Source: Artemia franciscana
Taxonomy: Eukaryota > Arthropoda > Branchiopoda > Anostraca > Artemiidae
Reading direction: 5' to 3'
NCBI RefSeq assembly: GCF_032884065.1
Contig: NC_088865.1
Coordinates: 45,968,185-46,032,184, forward strand
DNA: 64,000 nt
Below, in pieces: positions 1 to 11,889 of the stretch. Under the pieces are notes generated by a model. The model was not told the DNA's origin. It made no database searches and saw nothing but the letters and a program-made list of their open reading frames with translations. The position numbers and the translations under genes are program-made. Every line of letters begins with the position of its first letter. Within the stretch, counting starts at the first letter, position 1.

Positions 1-640
1 GGGACAAGATTTAAACTTTAGTGTAAAGAGCGAGGTACTGACGAGGGGGTGAATCCCTTCATATACGTAATAAAAACATGAGAATACAGAAGTTCGTTAC
101 GTAAGCTAATTTGTAAGTTACGTATATCTTTTACTGATAAATATTTGTAAGAAATTAAAAGTTCTAGTTGTCTTTTAAGTAACCAAAAAATCAGAGGGCA
201 ACTAGGCCTCCTCCCCACTCCTTTTTTTTCTCAAAATCACTCGATCAAAACTACGAGAAACCCAGTTAGCCGAAAAAAAAAATGCAAATTTTGTTTTAAT
301 TATTCATCTGCGGAGAGCCAAAATCAAAACATGCATTAATTCAAAAACGTTCAGAAATTAAATATAAAAAAAACAAGTTTTTTAACGGGAAGTAGGAGCG
401 ACATTAAAACTTAAAACGAACAGAAATTACTTCGTATATGAAAGGGCTGCCTCCTCCGCTTTTTACGCTAATGTTTTTTACTGTTTTAAAAAGTAGAATT
501 AAGAGGAAGAGTCAAACTTTAGCGTAAAGAGCGGAGGAAGCAGCCCTTTCATATACAAAGTAATTTTTTTCGTTTTAAGTTTTAATGTCGCTCCTTACTT
601 CCCGCTAAAAAAACTTGTTTTTTTTTATTTAATCTTATAC
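1..640 (-). repeat. Foldback-type dispersed repeat, copy A
   Basis: Two arms of about 100 bases, roughly 369-470 and 521-624, are imperfect reverse complements around a 50-base centre. Both carry the landmarks GGAGCGACATTAAAAC and its complement, and TTTACGCTA. The flank at 1-367 matches, in reverse, the sequence downstream of the foldback near 3.3 kb, including the same stretch that reads as a short open frame (RRPSCP...RQLEL). The shared reading frame looks like a property of the repeat, not a gene. The family was not recognised. Confidence 0.75.
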
Positions 641-3330
641 AGGAGGTGTCCCAAAAGAAACGCTCTCTCTTGAATTGTATTCATCTGTATTGAATTGTGA
701 AAATAGTAATCTATAAATTTTAAAATGAATCAATATTCTCCAATTTTCTTTTTTTAAACTAAACCACATCTGAAAGTTCCAGAATCGAGGTGAACCGCAT
801 AAGCTTTTTCAAATTACATTTCTACTATCGTAAAAAGAAACTATGTCACTCCATTTGCTTACAAACTGGTTTGATAGAGCAAGCATTTATGGAACTCCTC
901 TAAAATAAGATATTCAATACGAAATGGAACGAAATAGTTTACTTTTGTAGCAGATTTTTTTCTTCAAAGTGATATATCAGGAGAAAAGAGAATAAAAATG
1001 ATTCCCTAATTTACGAAAATTTTAGTTTCGTATGCTATTCTTTATCTTCTTAATGCCATTCATCTACTTACAATATTTATATTTGACTTTATTGGACTTG
1101 ATAAAATTTAACAAGCAATTCAAGTATGTGCGTTCACAAGTCTTCGAGCAAGTAAATTGTTTCCAAAAAAGAAAAATATCCATTGAAAGAGTCAATTTTA
1201 AGGATTTTACATAAATTCAGGTTTATTTCCCACCTTCTTTTTTTTCGTTCTTTATTCAAGGGGTTTCATTGCGTGCATCTGCAGCGTGTAATTCCAGCCG
1301 TATACATTTAATTTGCTTTACTTTCACCGGCTCTTCTTTTGATGATCTCAAGATGTTTAACACTGTTCCTTGACTTTTCTTAATCCCTTTATTCAATGCT
1401 CTACGTAATTTGGTCCCAATAGTCCCTGCAAAACATTAGTTCCCCTCTAAGCAAATTACTGCAGGATCATCTGTTGTAATTACATGACATACGAGCTTTT
1501 CACTTGAAAACTGTCTAGTTACTAATTAATATTTAATAAGATAATTTAACTTCACCAGTTAATTTACGTAAAGTAGTGGTCATTCCAAAATTTATTACTA
1601 ATTTATATAAGGCTGAATGGTAGATTAAAAAAAAAATACTCAAAACAATTGTATATAAAAATTAAAACAGTGGGTGATATACTACCAACCAGATTTTATT
1701 ATGTCCCTTTACAAAACAGTGATATACCTGTAGGTTCTCCCTAAAAGTGGGTCCTTAGTCCGCTAGTACTCTTCGAGATGTAACTAGAAGGTAGAAGCTG
1801 ACTAGTTCCAGGATACACGGACATCTAAAATCGAGATAGTAGATTACTAGTCTCCTTGTGTTCAACAAGTTCTCTGTTCCTTGCAAATTGTATCAACTAG
1901 ATAACTACTTTATAATAACAACATATATCATATTATAATAAATGTTAGTATGTTATAATAAATAATAACTAAATAATTACCTGACGAGTTTTTTGTTTTT
2001 AACTTAGTTTTGGGTGGTTAGGTTCTCAAAAAAGTTAAAGCAACCATAAATATTTCATAGCAAAAAAAAAAAATATATAATTTCTATCACTTTACTTTTT
2101 ACTTTTGGTGAAGGAGAAAGTGAGAAGGCGTATGTCAATATAGATTTGTTCTTAATTTCCTTCCTTGTAGATTTAGTAATTAAGTAAACTTTTTTTTTAC
2201 CCTTTGTATATGGAGGTATTATGATATCCTTTTCTACATTGTTTTATTAATTTCTCAAATGTGACATTTTAAAAGGACCTGTGGAAATCCTTTTAGATAT
2301 TTTTCAAATTTATTAACATGTTTTTGCAGGCTGCTACCCCACCATTGGATCCAAAGAGGCTCGACCTAGTAACCGTTAGTTTTACCGTCATCTTCATTCT
2401 CGAAAAAACATGAGGTTAAATATTGGATGCCAGAATGTTTTGTTTCCCCTTAACAGCAATAATCTAATCACCTTCATCACTACTGCGTTTTAAAATTCTC
2501 TTGATCCATCTAAATCTTCCCAATCCTTTTGGAAGTTTAGTTTCATTCATCAAAAGTATTTGCATGTTCTAAATTCTATGCTGTTTCCTTAGTAGCAGGG
2601 ACTTATTTAATCTATCTTGTAATTATTCCCTCATTTATACAAAAAGAAAGGCAGGTAATAGACATGAAATAGAACAAAATTACAATATCAAATTCACGAT
2701 AAACTTCCGTCTTTAAGTATTTAATTGATAGAATTTACATGAAAAGGAACAAAAACAAGATAGTTTCAGTTACTGTTCAACTAGTTACAGGTACCGACAC
2801 TTAGTTTGTGCAGATGTGTGGTCTGCGCAGCTTGTTGTGTCTTGGTAATGCAAAATGACAATGTTTTAAGAACGCCCAGACATACTCGTATCTTGAAATT
2901 TCAAGAGGCTGCTTCAAAGTGTTGCAATATACACTTATCCAGCTCATTATCCCCCACTCCACCCTGATTGGAGCCTTGGCTACAGGAATATGTAAATTGG
3001 AAACTGTATCACGAAATTTCCTAGTTTTTTCAAAATAAAAGAGAATCGATTTATCACAGTTTTGGGAACGATATCATTCTCTATTTAGAGAATAAGAATA
3101 GCTATCATCGAAATGTTTGACAGTCACTTTTATACTTTAACAGTAAGCAGCTTATATTGATTCTCGTCATCAAATTTCCTCGTTTTTATATCCCTACGGT
3201 ATTAATAGAAAAACTGTGGTTTATGCTTTTTGGAAACTAAAGGTCCTCGGATGTTCCTCAAATGAAAATTCTTGGTTCTATCTTGTAAGTCAAATTAAAT
3301 TAAAAAAGAAACAAGAACTTTTAACTATAA
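641..3330. other. AT-rich spacer, no gene recognised
   Basis: Homopolymer-rich, AT-rich sequence with stop codons in all frames. A possible splice acceptor at 2328-2329 is followed by 27 open codons, but nothing else supports an exon. No terminal repeats or target duplications were seen. Confidence 0.5.
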
Positions 3331-4145
3331 GTAAGGAGCGACATTAAACTTAAAAAGAACAGAAATTATTCCTTATATGAAAGGGGTTGTTCCATCCTCG
3401 ACGCCTCGATCTTTACGCTATGGTTTGACTCTTTCTCACAACTCTACTTTTTAAAACAATAAAAAAACTTTAGCGTAAAGAGCGAGGTGTCGAGGAGGGG
3501 ACAACCCCTTTCATATATGGAATGATTTATATTCGTTTTAAGTCTTAATGTCGCTCCTTACTTTCAGTTAAAAAAACGTATTTTTTTATATAATTTCTGA
3601 ACGTTTTTGAATTAATACATATTTTGATTTTGGCTCACCGTACATGAATAACTAAAACGAAATTTTCACATTAATTTTTTTTGGCTAAATGGCTTTCTCA
3701 TAGTTTTTATCAGACGATTTTGATAAGAAAAAGGGAGTGGGGGAGGAGGCCAAGTTGCCCTCCAATTTTTGGTTACTTACAAAGGCAACTAGAACTTTTT
3801 ATTTTTTTACGAACGTTTTTATTAGTATTAAATGTGCGTAACTTACAACTTAACTTATGTAGCGAACTTCTATATTCGTATATTTTTATTACGTATATGA
3901 CGGGGTTCACCCCCTCTTCAATACCTCGCTCTTTACCCTAAAGATTGAATACTGTTCGAATTCTTTAAGAATGACCTCTAAATCACAAAGGCTGTAGAAT
4001 AAATAGCCGAAATTACTAGAAATAATTTAGCGTAAAGAACGAAGTATTGAGGAGGAGACGAACCCCCGTATATACGTAATTATTTCTATTCGTTTTGATT
4101 TTTAATGCTGCTATTTACTTCCAATTGAAAAACCTTTTTTCAACA
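3331..4145 (+). repeat. Foldback-type dispersed repeat, copy B
   Basis: Arms at 3331-3420 and 3471-3561 are reverse complements around a 50-base centre and match the arms of the copy at the window start. The body at 3562-3950 matches 1-367 in opposite orientation. A further right-arm-like block (TTTAGCGTAAAGAACGAAG and following) lies at about 4028-4140, so this copy has a second, partial foldback. It is open for 86 codons at 3681-3941, with the same peptide pattern as copy A, which is best read as a repeat artefact. Confidence 0.75.
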
Positions 4146-4199
4146 CGTAGCCACCCCCACCCCCCACCACGAAAAAGTCCCTCTGAAAACACTTCCCAC

Positions 4200-4555
4200 G
4201 TGAAAGCACTTCCTACACTTTCCAATAACCATTACTATATGTAAACAATGTTCAAAGTTTGTAACTTGAAGCCCCTCCCCCGGGGACTGTCGGGGATTAA
4301 GTCGCTCCTAATGACATAGTTGTTAGGTTCTTCTATCTCTTTTTCGGTCACTGGGTCGATATGATCACCCCTGGAAAAAAAAACAAAAACAGACAAACAA
4401 ACACACTTCCGTGATCTGTCATCTGGCAAAAAATACAAAATTCCACAATGTTTTAAATAGGAGCTTGAAACTTCTACAGTAGAGTTCTCTGATACGCTGA
4501 ACCTGATGGTGTGATTTTTGTTAAGATTTATGATTTCTAAATAAGACAAATTTTC
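4200..4555 (-). repeat. Dispersed repeat family 2, copy 1
   Basis: On the minus strand this block contains a frame with the pattern IRFSVSENSTVEVSSSY followed by CGILYF. The same pattern recurs on the plus strand at 22.9-23.1 kb, and a decayed version lies near 50.2-50.5 kb. The shared features include the GATCATAT...GTGATC-type flanks. It is an interspersed repeat of unknown class. The open frame (104 codons at 4235-4549) is not called a gene because the similarity continues beyond it. Confidence 0.6.
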
Positions 4556-5592
4556 TTAGGCTCGTAACTGTTGGTGGGTAAGACTAAACTTGGTAAAACT
4601 TATATATTTAAAATCTGCATTAAAATACAATTCTTTTGATGTAACTATTGGTATCAAAATTTTGTATTTTAGAGTTTCGGTTACTATTGAGTCGTTACTA
4701 ACCAGTTACTAACGAAATAATTTGTTAGTAGTATTCTTTGTACCTACAAATCAATTGTTGCAGAGATCCCTAAACAACAGCTGTGCCTATTTCGTATTAA
4801 AAATACAAATCAACTAGGCATTGTAGATAATTAGAAATGGTGATATACTAGTCATGCATCACCATCCCACCCCACCTGATAAAATATAAAATAGTGATCT
4901 AAAGGAAATCCATGCCCTTTAAAAATCCTCTAATGTGAGGAATCTTGTGGAAAGCAGAACAAATTCCTCTAACAAAATCAAGATTTAATTTTATTTATAC
5001 CTCTCATTTATTAAGTTACGTTAAAAAAACTATAATTCAACATTATAGAAATTATTAAGTAACCATATAGTATTAGATAAACAATCATCCAATCTTCCCC
5101 AATCTTGATTGATTAGTACAATTTTAGCTGTTTTTAAATAATGGAGATCCAATTTTTCTCTTGGGACGAACAATACTCACACAGCGTTGGAACTTCCACA
5201 CCTATGCCTTCGGGAGTTTTATTATTTCTCTTATAAATAATTATAACCTATGTCACCGGCCTTTGTCTTTATGTCAAATATCAGATAACGGATAATATCA
5301 AATCATTTCTCATCAGAAAAAAAGAAAAACATATACAAGAACTGTTCATACTGAAAAGTTTGACCATTCAAGAAGTTACTTCTTGAATGATGAGAAGTTT
5401 CATGAGAAGTTGACGAGAAGTTTCATTCAAGAAGCCATCTATGTCCAACAATAGAAAAATATTGGAAAACTACACAATGCAAGATTGACGAGACACTTAG
5501 GATTTAGAAGATTTATTAGAACTAGCCGAAGCGCTTAATCAGCTGGAGGAAGGTGTAGCCAGCAAATAAAGAAAATGGCGAATTTATCACGA
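4556..5592. other. AT-rich spacer, no gene recognised
   Basis: No open frame, RNA gene or element end was recognised. Around 5375-5430 there is a short local repetition built on AAGAAGT and GAGAAGTTT. Confidence 0.45.
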
Positions 5593-7619
5593 GTGGGAGT
5601 CAGAGGCGCCATTTGGACCAAATCTTCGGGTGGGCATGAACTCCATCTGCCCCCCCCCCCGATTCACTTTGTGTCGCGTAAGAAAAATCCGGGTTTTGGC
5701 AGCACATTGATCGAATATTCTAAGTAAAAATGCATTTTCAGCACCCCGTGTGTTGCTTGGAAATGTACTGTAACCAAATGTGGAACTCAGCCACACTGAC
5801 CTCTAAGATTAATTATAACAATGAAGAATACAATCAACGAGGTTAAGTGATTAAACTGAAAGTGGAAAATTCAAACAGACTACAGGCTGGCATTCCTCAG
5901 CGAGAAACTTTCTTATTTAAGTAAACAATACGTCAGTGAAAGTAATCTTCATTGTTATGCTGAGGGTTGTAACAAAAATCTCTGTGTCCCTTCAGCAGAA
6001 ATCTTCCAGATTAAATATCATGAAAAGAGAAATCACCAATGCAACAGCACAAACACATAAAAAAAGGAAAAAAAAAGAAGAGAGAGACAGAAGGAGAAAA
6101 GGAAGACTTTTTCCTAAATTAGTGACTAATATAGACCAGCACTTGAATGAGGCCTTAACCCTACTCATCCATACAATCACATAGGTCAAACAGCAAAGCC
6201 ATACACAATCAACCATAAAGAATAATCCATGGCTAGGCAGTCATGTCGTCAATAAGTATAAGTCGTCATTTACCAAACAATAGAAACAATAGAGACAAAT
6301 AATTAAGAGGCAAAAACTCAACACAAGGGCTCATCAGGAGAATATATTTACAAAAAGGAAAAACATAACAAGAAAAAAAATATAACAACATTCAAGGTAA
6401 CAAGGGGAACCACCGAGGTTTCATCTTTGCAAAATCGTCAACAAGCTGGTTGTAGTCCAAATTTTGTAATAAATCCTTCTCTGCAAATATCAAAAGGAGG
6501 TGAGTGAGACGATCATCTCCTGTTGTAGACCGCAGGTAGTTTTTCACTATTTCTAGGCTAGAAAACAAACGCTCATTGCTCGCTGTTGTCTCAGGAAGTA
6601 TGGCAGCAATACGAAGTACTTTAATTACTTCTGAGTAAGCCACTGGTAATGCCTGAAGATGGTCAACAATGTCTAGGAAGTTTTCCGGCTTTTTCTCCTC
6701 ATTGAGCAAGAAACGCTTGGCAATATCAGCTTGAGATTCGAGAAGAATGCTGTCGATATCCAGCACGCCGTAAAGAGAAGAGAAAAGCTTGAGCAGCTCT
6801 GTGTCCATAACCTTAGTTGAGCTTGGATCCAAGGCTTCGAGCGTACTCAGCACTGGCAAGTTATCTGTGAACCTTCTGTCAAATTCTGCTAGTAGACGGT
6901 CAAAAGTTTTGAAGTATTCTTGCTTCATTTCATCCGCCAAAGTAGTAGTCCAATTTCCAGATTCGATGAAATTCTTTCCTAGCGTCAAAGTTGTCACAAA
7001 TTGTTTCCGATGCTTAGTGATCTTTTGAATTTTTCAAGGTCGTCCTTTCTGACCAACAGAGGAGGTCTAGTCGCGGGTCCATTCATAGCAGGTACTTCAA
7101 TTTCGAGCTCTGTTGCAAACTCTTTAGCCTTCTTGAAAAGCGATACAAATGAAGCATCTGAACGCAGGTCGGTGAGTTTGCTTCTTTTGACCTGAATCAG
7201 GGTGCGCGATCGAGAAATGATCAAGTCAACGGCGACGGAATAGAGTTGCTGAGACAGCGATTTCGTCGCTCGCGTAATTGCTTCTATGTAGTGTAATTGG
7301 AAGATAACAAGGAACGATTCCATCAAGAAATGATAGGCCAGGAACTGACCTATTTTAGTCTATCAACTTAGAGGAATTACTGCAAATATTCAGAATTTAT
7401 AATATTAATTTTATCATCTAGGAAACGGGCATTTGACAGAACTTTAGAATTAGATTGTGTATCTAACCTGCTTTCAAAGTTTACAATGATTAATAGCAGA
7501 TAGTGTTATTATAATGGCCGGCAAAGAACCCTTTTTGGTGGAAGCTTGGGCCCCCTGGAAAATCTGGGGTGGGCATTTGCCCACCCCTGCCCCCTCCAAA
7601 TGGCGCCTCTGGTGGGAGT
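5593..7619 (-). mobile_element. hAT DNA transposon remnant with exact ends
   Basis: The element proper is 5601-7611 (2011 bp). It starts with CAGAGGCGCCATTTGG and ends with CCAAATGGCGCCTCTG, a perfect 16-bp terminal inverted repeat. It is flanked by an exact 8-bp direct repeat, GTGGGAGT, at 5593-5600 and 7612-7619. An 8-bp target duplication with CAG-starting ends is the hallmark of the hAT superfamily. Inside, the minus strand encodes the C-terminal half of a hAT transposase. The subterminal parts (5620-5720 and about 7420-7600) match a 387-bp derivative at 11.4 kb. It looks internally deleted relative to an autonomous hAT of about 3 kb or more, and is therefore immobile by itself. Confidence 0.92.
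6392..7326 (-). pseudogene. hAT transposase, C-terminal half
   Basis: Two overlapping frames, 6994-7326 (110 residues, upstream) and 6392-6997 (201 residues, downstream), read as one degraded hAT transposase of the ZMYM/ZBED-like group. The downstream part contains the dimerisation (hATC) signature ASNERLFSSLEIVKNYLRS followed by DRLTHLLLI at about residues 140-170. The upstream part resembles the preceding helical region (AITRATKSLSQQLYSVAVDL). The frame changes near 6994-6997. The N-terminal BED-type zinc finger and the first catalytic residues are absent: about 310 residues remain, where complete members have about 600-750. Only the C-terminal half survives, so no active enzyme is expected. 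Confidence 0.85.
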
Positions 7620-9169
7620 ATGCACATTGCAATGGGAGTGTGCTCAATTCAAAAAGTTGTCAAGGTCAGGGTTGCCATTGCTTGTTGAATCCAGCTAAAT
7701 CTAATTGGGTGAAAACGGTTTAGTTAGAGAAGCTGAATTTAGTTAGTTAGATTTTTCAATTTCAGTCTGTTAAGAACAAGTTTTTTTCTCTTCCTCAAAT
7801 AAATAAAAAAAATTTGTTCTTCTCTCCCACATTTTACGAAAACATATGCAAAGAGAGCAGAAAGTATTGAATCAATACGCTCCTGATTGGGGGGAAAAGC
7901 TTGATAATACCTCATACCCAAAATAGGTAAGTTTTAGAACATTATCTTTTTTTAAATGCAATCTTTATTATGAGAAGTTTCTTGTTACCTTGGAAATTAG
8001 TTGAGTTAGGCGAATGAAAATTTCAGGAATGTCTCCATAGTTCAGGTTAAAATATGCTCCAGGAAGGTCTTGGGTAAATTTTTGGTTTTCTCAGTGAATT
8101 TGCTAGCTATTAAATAAACATACCACCTAATGCATATTTTAAAACTATTTCTAAGAATTTATATTTTTTTACTCTTGCAAATGATTCACAATTCTTTCTG
8201 CAATGGTGCTAATTTGTGAAAATTTTTGGGGTAGGATGTATCTCTCAAAATCTTGTGATTTTTTTTTCGGTTTTTGGGACCGTCCAGATTAAGAACTCCT
8301 CAGAAGGGACATCTTACTAAAAAAGAAATTAGTAGGCTACCATGAAATTCTATATTTAAATTTCATATTCCATAATTCCTCTTATCATATATCGTATTTG
8401 CATTTCTCCATTGCACCCAAATGTTTGCAACCCATGCACCTCAATAACTAGTTTTTCACTCGAAGAGGTGCCTTTGGATTTTTGGCTTTATTCTGTTTCC
8501 AAACATTTTGCTAGCTTTTTGGGCAATGGAGATTTTGAAAAGTATCTTTTTTTGAGTATTTTCATTGAAAAAACCTTATTTTGGTATTTCCGCTGAAAAA
8601 AGTGAAAAAACTGTAAGTTTGCCTCCCTTTATTTTAAAAATACATTTGCTCTCCCATAGACTTCGGTGAATCGACGCCACTACCCATAGAATGAGCTCAG
8701 GGCAATTGTTTGGTTGAAATAATAATTGGGAAATAAAATAAAGACGTGAGACGAACAGTTCCTTCAAGACAAGGTATGGATGCAACTTTTTGGGAAACTT
8801 TTCCAAATTTGCAGTTTGTTATAAGATACAGGTATATCACCAGTATCTTATAATATCACATTATANNNNNNNNNNNNNNNNNNNNNNNNNNNNNNNNNNN
8901 NNNNNNNNNNNNNNNNNNNNNNNNNNNNNNNNNNNNNNNNNNNNNNNNNNNNNNNNNNNNNNNNNCAGTTTTCACTTATTTCAAACTAAGTTCTTTGGAC
9001 GTTTTCAATAATCCAGGTAAAATAGGACTTGTTTGAAAGAATAATTTAAATATCTAAACAAGTTTGCTTAGTAAATTATTTGCGGTAAGTAAAACTGTTA
9101 TTACTGAATCATTACATCAACAGATTAGCAGATTGGGTGTGCCTTTAATCTAACCACATCTCTGAACAG
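7620..9169. other. Spacer containing an assembly gap, no gene recognised
   Basis: AT-rich sequence with scattered short open frames (60-76 codons) on both strands that lack coding character. No element ends were recognised. Confidence 0.4.
8866..8965. other. Assembly gap (100 N)
   Basis: Exactly 100 undetermined bases. This is the usual placeholder length for a gap of unknown size, so distances across it are not reliable. Confidence 0.98.
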
Positions 9170-9306
9170 ATGCGTGTGTCAAGAAACTGATGAGAACAAA
9201 GGAAGAAGAACCTAACCTCAACGAAACCTGGAGTCCCTCATGTGCTGAAAAAGTGAAGGCAAGTTACGATATAACAGCCTGCGTTTTCCTTGGAGAAACT
9301 CAGTAA
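9170..9306 (+). CDS. Candidate host terminal exon, cysteine-containing
   Basis: A splice acceptor (CTCTGAACAG) at 9168-9169 is followed by a frame that, after two bases completing a split codon, reads 44 codons to TAA at 9304-9306. The peptide starts ACVKKLM and continues with KEEEPNLNETWSPSCAEKV and ITACVFLGETQ. Three cysteines at regular spacing and a charged, helix-like composition look more like real coding sequence than the surrounding AT-rich spacer. No upstream exon was found, and the family is not recognised. A small secreted helical protein would fit, but this is only inference. It could also be a chance frame. Confidence 0.3.
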
Positions 9307-10666
9307 TTTAACTGCTGTGTTGCAATTTATGTCAAAGAAAATGTCCAGAACACTTGTAAGTTGTGCTCAGAACTAATAATCACACGAATAGTATCACTTG
9401 TAAGCAATGAATCTGGGAAACACACATTTTTATTTAGTTCAGGGAGCATTGAAAAAGCACAATAAGAAATATAAATTCGCTGTAATTTTACTTGGATGTT
9501 TCAAGTAAGATAGGGGTTAAACTAATTTTCAAACGGTGCGAGTATATCCTACAGTTTGAAAATGTAAAGACATTTTTTACGCACCACGAAGAAACACCAA
9601 AGTAAAAAATTTTAATATAAAAAATCCTTATTTTCTTTTATTTCTTAAGCAAAAGTTTATGTTAAAGCGAAAAGATCATAAGGCCAAAGAATATGTGTGA
9701 TTTTTATAGAGTTATATTTATTTTATTTTAATCTTATGTTTACAAAACAAATTGTACAACTTAGGCAACGGCATTAAAATAATCATGAGCTTGTGTTAAA
9801 ATAAGACATTAAATGAAGATTTTACTCCCTACCTCCCTAAAAATTTGATATTTCATGACATCTTAAGTTGCATGATATGTGCAGCTTTATCATAAATGTC
9901 AAAAGTCGGTAAGGTAAATTTTCCACCTATTATTGAGAAGTTGTGATAAAAATAAAATATTTTCACAAAACTAAAAATAATTAGATTTATCAGCCTTCTA
10001 TCACTTTTAAAGCTGTCAAGTTTGTCATGATTTATGGCAATTTCAACCTCAACCTCGACTTTAACTTCAACCTAAAGGCCATTTTCACCTTCTTAGTCTT
10101 AACCCAGCTTCTGACCGGGTACCAATCTGCCTTTCAAGCATATGAAAGTAGTGCAAATTTTCGTTTTACATGTTTCAATAAATGAACCTTAGGCATTTTG
10201 AGTTCCGTGTAATCTTTCTGAAATGCAAGACTTTTTAGACCTGACTGAAAGACCAGGTGTACATTGTATTCTTATGGCATATTAAGCAGTATTCGTAGGT
10301 TAAACCCCCTCTCTCTCCACGTGTTCCAAAAGAATATGGCAAACACGCTATAAAGCTAATGTCCAATAATGGCGCGATTGAAGAACGCATCCAAGGAGCT
10401 TCCTCGCCCTGTCCATTCAATGTTATAGATTCTGAAAAATAAGGATATTTGCTTGCTTGATATCAATTGAAATAGTCTTTTTAATAAATATTTGATACAG
10501 TAAAAATTTTATAAATACATTTTTTTCATTTTATAATATAACTAATGAAAATGTAAGCCACGAACCACCGATATGAAAGCTAGCTATTTAGTGTACTTAC
10601 CTGTATATTTCTCACTGCGTGAATTATTATATAAATGACAAATTCAGTTTCAGTTATACCTGTCAG
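9307..10666. other. AT-rich spacer, no gene recognised
   Basis: Nothing supportable as a gene or element. If the cuticle-like gene starting downstream is real, its promoter and short first exon should lie here, but they could not be pinpointed. Confidence 0.4.
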
Positions 10667-10818
10667 GTATTATGGCCCTTGCTCTGTGTGCTCCACCAAG
10701 TGCTCGTGAAGAATCACGCACATCAATAAATCAAGCTCAAATATTGAACCAAATTAACCATGTCAATGATGATGGTTTATATACCTTTGTCTATGAAGCT
10801 CGGAATGGTAATTTCAAG
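10667..10818 (+). CDS. Cuticle-like protein, internal exon (RR-type start)
   Basis: The acceptor TACCTGTCAG ends at 10666 and the donor AAG|GTAATT follows 10818. The exon starts with two bases of a split codon, then reads IMALALCAPPSAREES..., the hydrophobic end of a signal peptide and a likely cleavage site. It then reads QAQILNQINHVNDDGLYTFV followed by YEARNGNFK. The block I-x-QIN-x-VN-x-DG-x-Y-x-F-x-YE resembles the first half of the Rebers-Riddiford chitin-binding region of arthropod cuticle proteins. In these genes a very short first exon typically interrupts the signal peptide, which fits the phase seen here. The exon ends in phase 0, matching the next exon. The product would be secreted into the exoskeleton. 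The first exon was not located. Confidence 0.6.
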
Positions 10819-10999
10819 GTAATTATCAAATATTACAAGTACAAATCGAATGCGATCAGTTATTTATGCTGAACATATAGCCTATGTGCATATTAATGCG
10901 ACAAGCATAAGAATACGAGATTTATGGCGGAAAACTTTGTTAGATTACTTTAATAGTGTACATGTATTGCCAACAAGAATTAACTTCACATATATAGTT

Positions 11000-11350
11000 G
11001 GAGATAGGAGTCACTCAAGGGGATTATTTTTTGGCTACAAATTTGTTCTTCCTAATTTACTTACTGCTTGGCTTCGCAAGGTATGGAATACAAAATTCCA
11101 TTCTTTTGTGTTAGTTGAAAGATGGTGGTACATATCCCCCTGTTGTTTTTACTTAACTTCCCCCTCCATACTTCCTGAAATTTGCATCTTAATCCTCTTA
11201 GCCTTACAAATAGTTGTAATAAAAGTAGTAGTTGGAGTAGTAGTAGTAGTAGCAGTATAGTATTAAAAGTAAAAGTGGTAGTAGTATTATTAGTAGCGTG
11301 GACAAATTGCCTTTTGGTCAATTGATCTTTCCATCTGAGCATCCTCAGGA
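11000..11350 (-). repeat. (ACT)n-cored dispersed repeat, reverse copy
   Basis: Read on the minus strand, a GACCAAAAGGCAATTTGTCC start leads into an (ACT)n-like tract. A conserved tail follows: GCTAAGAGGATTAAGATG, then ATTTCAGGAAGTATGGAGGG. The same arrangement occurs on the plus strand at 11.9-12.14 kb and tandemly at 44.7-45.4 kb. It lies inside the intron of the cuticle-like gene. Confidence 0.6.
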
Positions 11351-11357
11351 AGTCTGA

Positions 11358-11760
11358 ACCTTATACAGAGGTGCCATTTGGGGAGGGGGGGGGGTCCAGG
11401 GGCGGGCAAATGCCCACTCCAGATTTTCCAGGGGGCCCAAGCTTCCACCACAAAGGGCCCTTTGCCGGCCATAATAATCCATTATGTCCGACATAATCCA
11501 TTCTGTCCAATTGATTTGAAATTACTGCACGCCTATTAACCAAAGAGCATAATTACTTGACGACCCTTGGGGTAATTATGCTATTTGTTACTAATTATTG
11601 TAAACTTTGAAAGTAGGTAAGATACATAATAAAATTCTCGAGTTCTGTCAAATGCCCATTTCCTAGATGATTACGCGACACGAAGTGAGTCGGGGGGGGG
11701 GGGAAGATGGAGTTTATGCCCACCCCAAGATTTGGTCGAAATGGCACCTCTGACCTTATA
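11358..11760 (-). mobile_element. Non-autonomous hAT element (MITE) in an intron
   Basis: The element proper is 11366-11752 (387 bp). Its ends CAGAGGTGCCATTTGG and CGAAATGGCACCTCTG form a 16-bp inverted repeat with one mismatch. The exact 8-bp target duplication ACCTTATA lies at 11358-11365 and 11753-11760. Both subterminal regions match the 5.6-7.6 kb hAT element, including the stretch around ATGGCCGGCAAAG and the ATCATCTAGGAAA block. It is therefore a deletion derivative of the same family, inserted in opposite orientation within the cuticle-like gene's intron. It has no coding capacity. Confidence 0.92.
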
Positions 11761-11889
11761 CCCAAAAGTTTCATCTTGAAACATGAAATTTTTACGCCCT
11801 GGAAGTTTCATCTTGATATGATAAGCCGTTCCGAAAATATTGCTGATACGCCCTTTTTGCAATTTGTTTGCATATAAGTATGTTTTGAT

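Noticed and set aside
2330-2413. Acceptor-like TTTTTGCAG followed by 27 open codons (AATPPLDPKRLDLVTVSF)
   Set aside because: Too short, no partner exon, and such acceptors are common in T-rich DNA.
10850-11342. Open frames of 93-136 codons on both strands in the cuticle gene intron
   Set aside because: They run through the (ACT)n-cored repeat and its trinucleotide tract, which stays open by periodicity.
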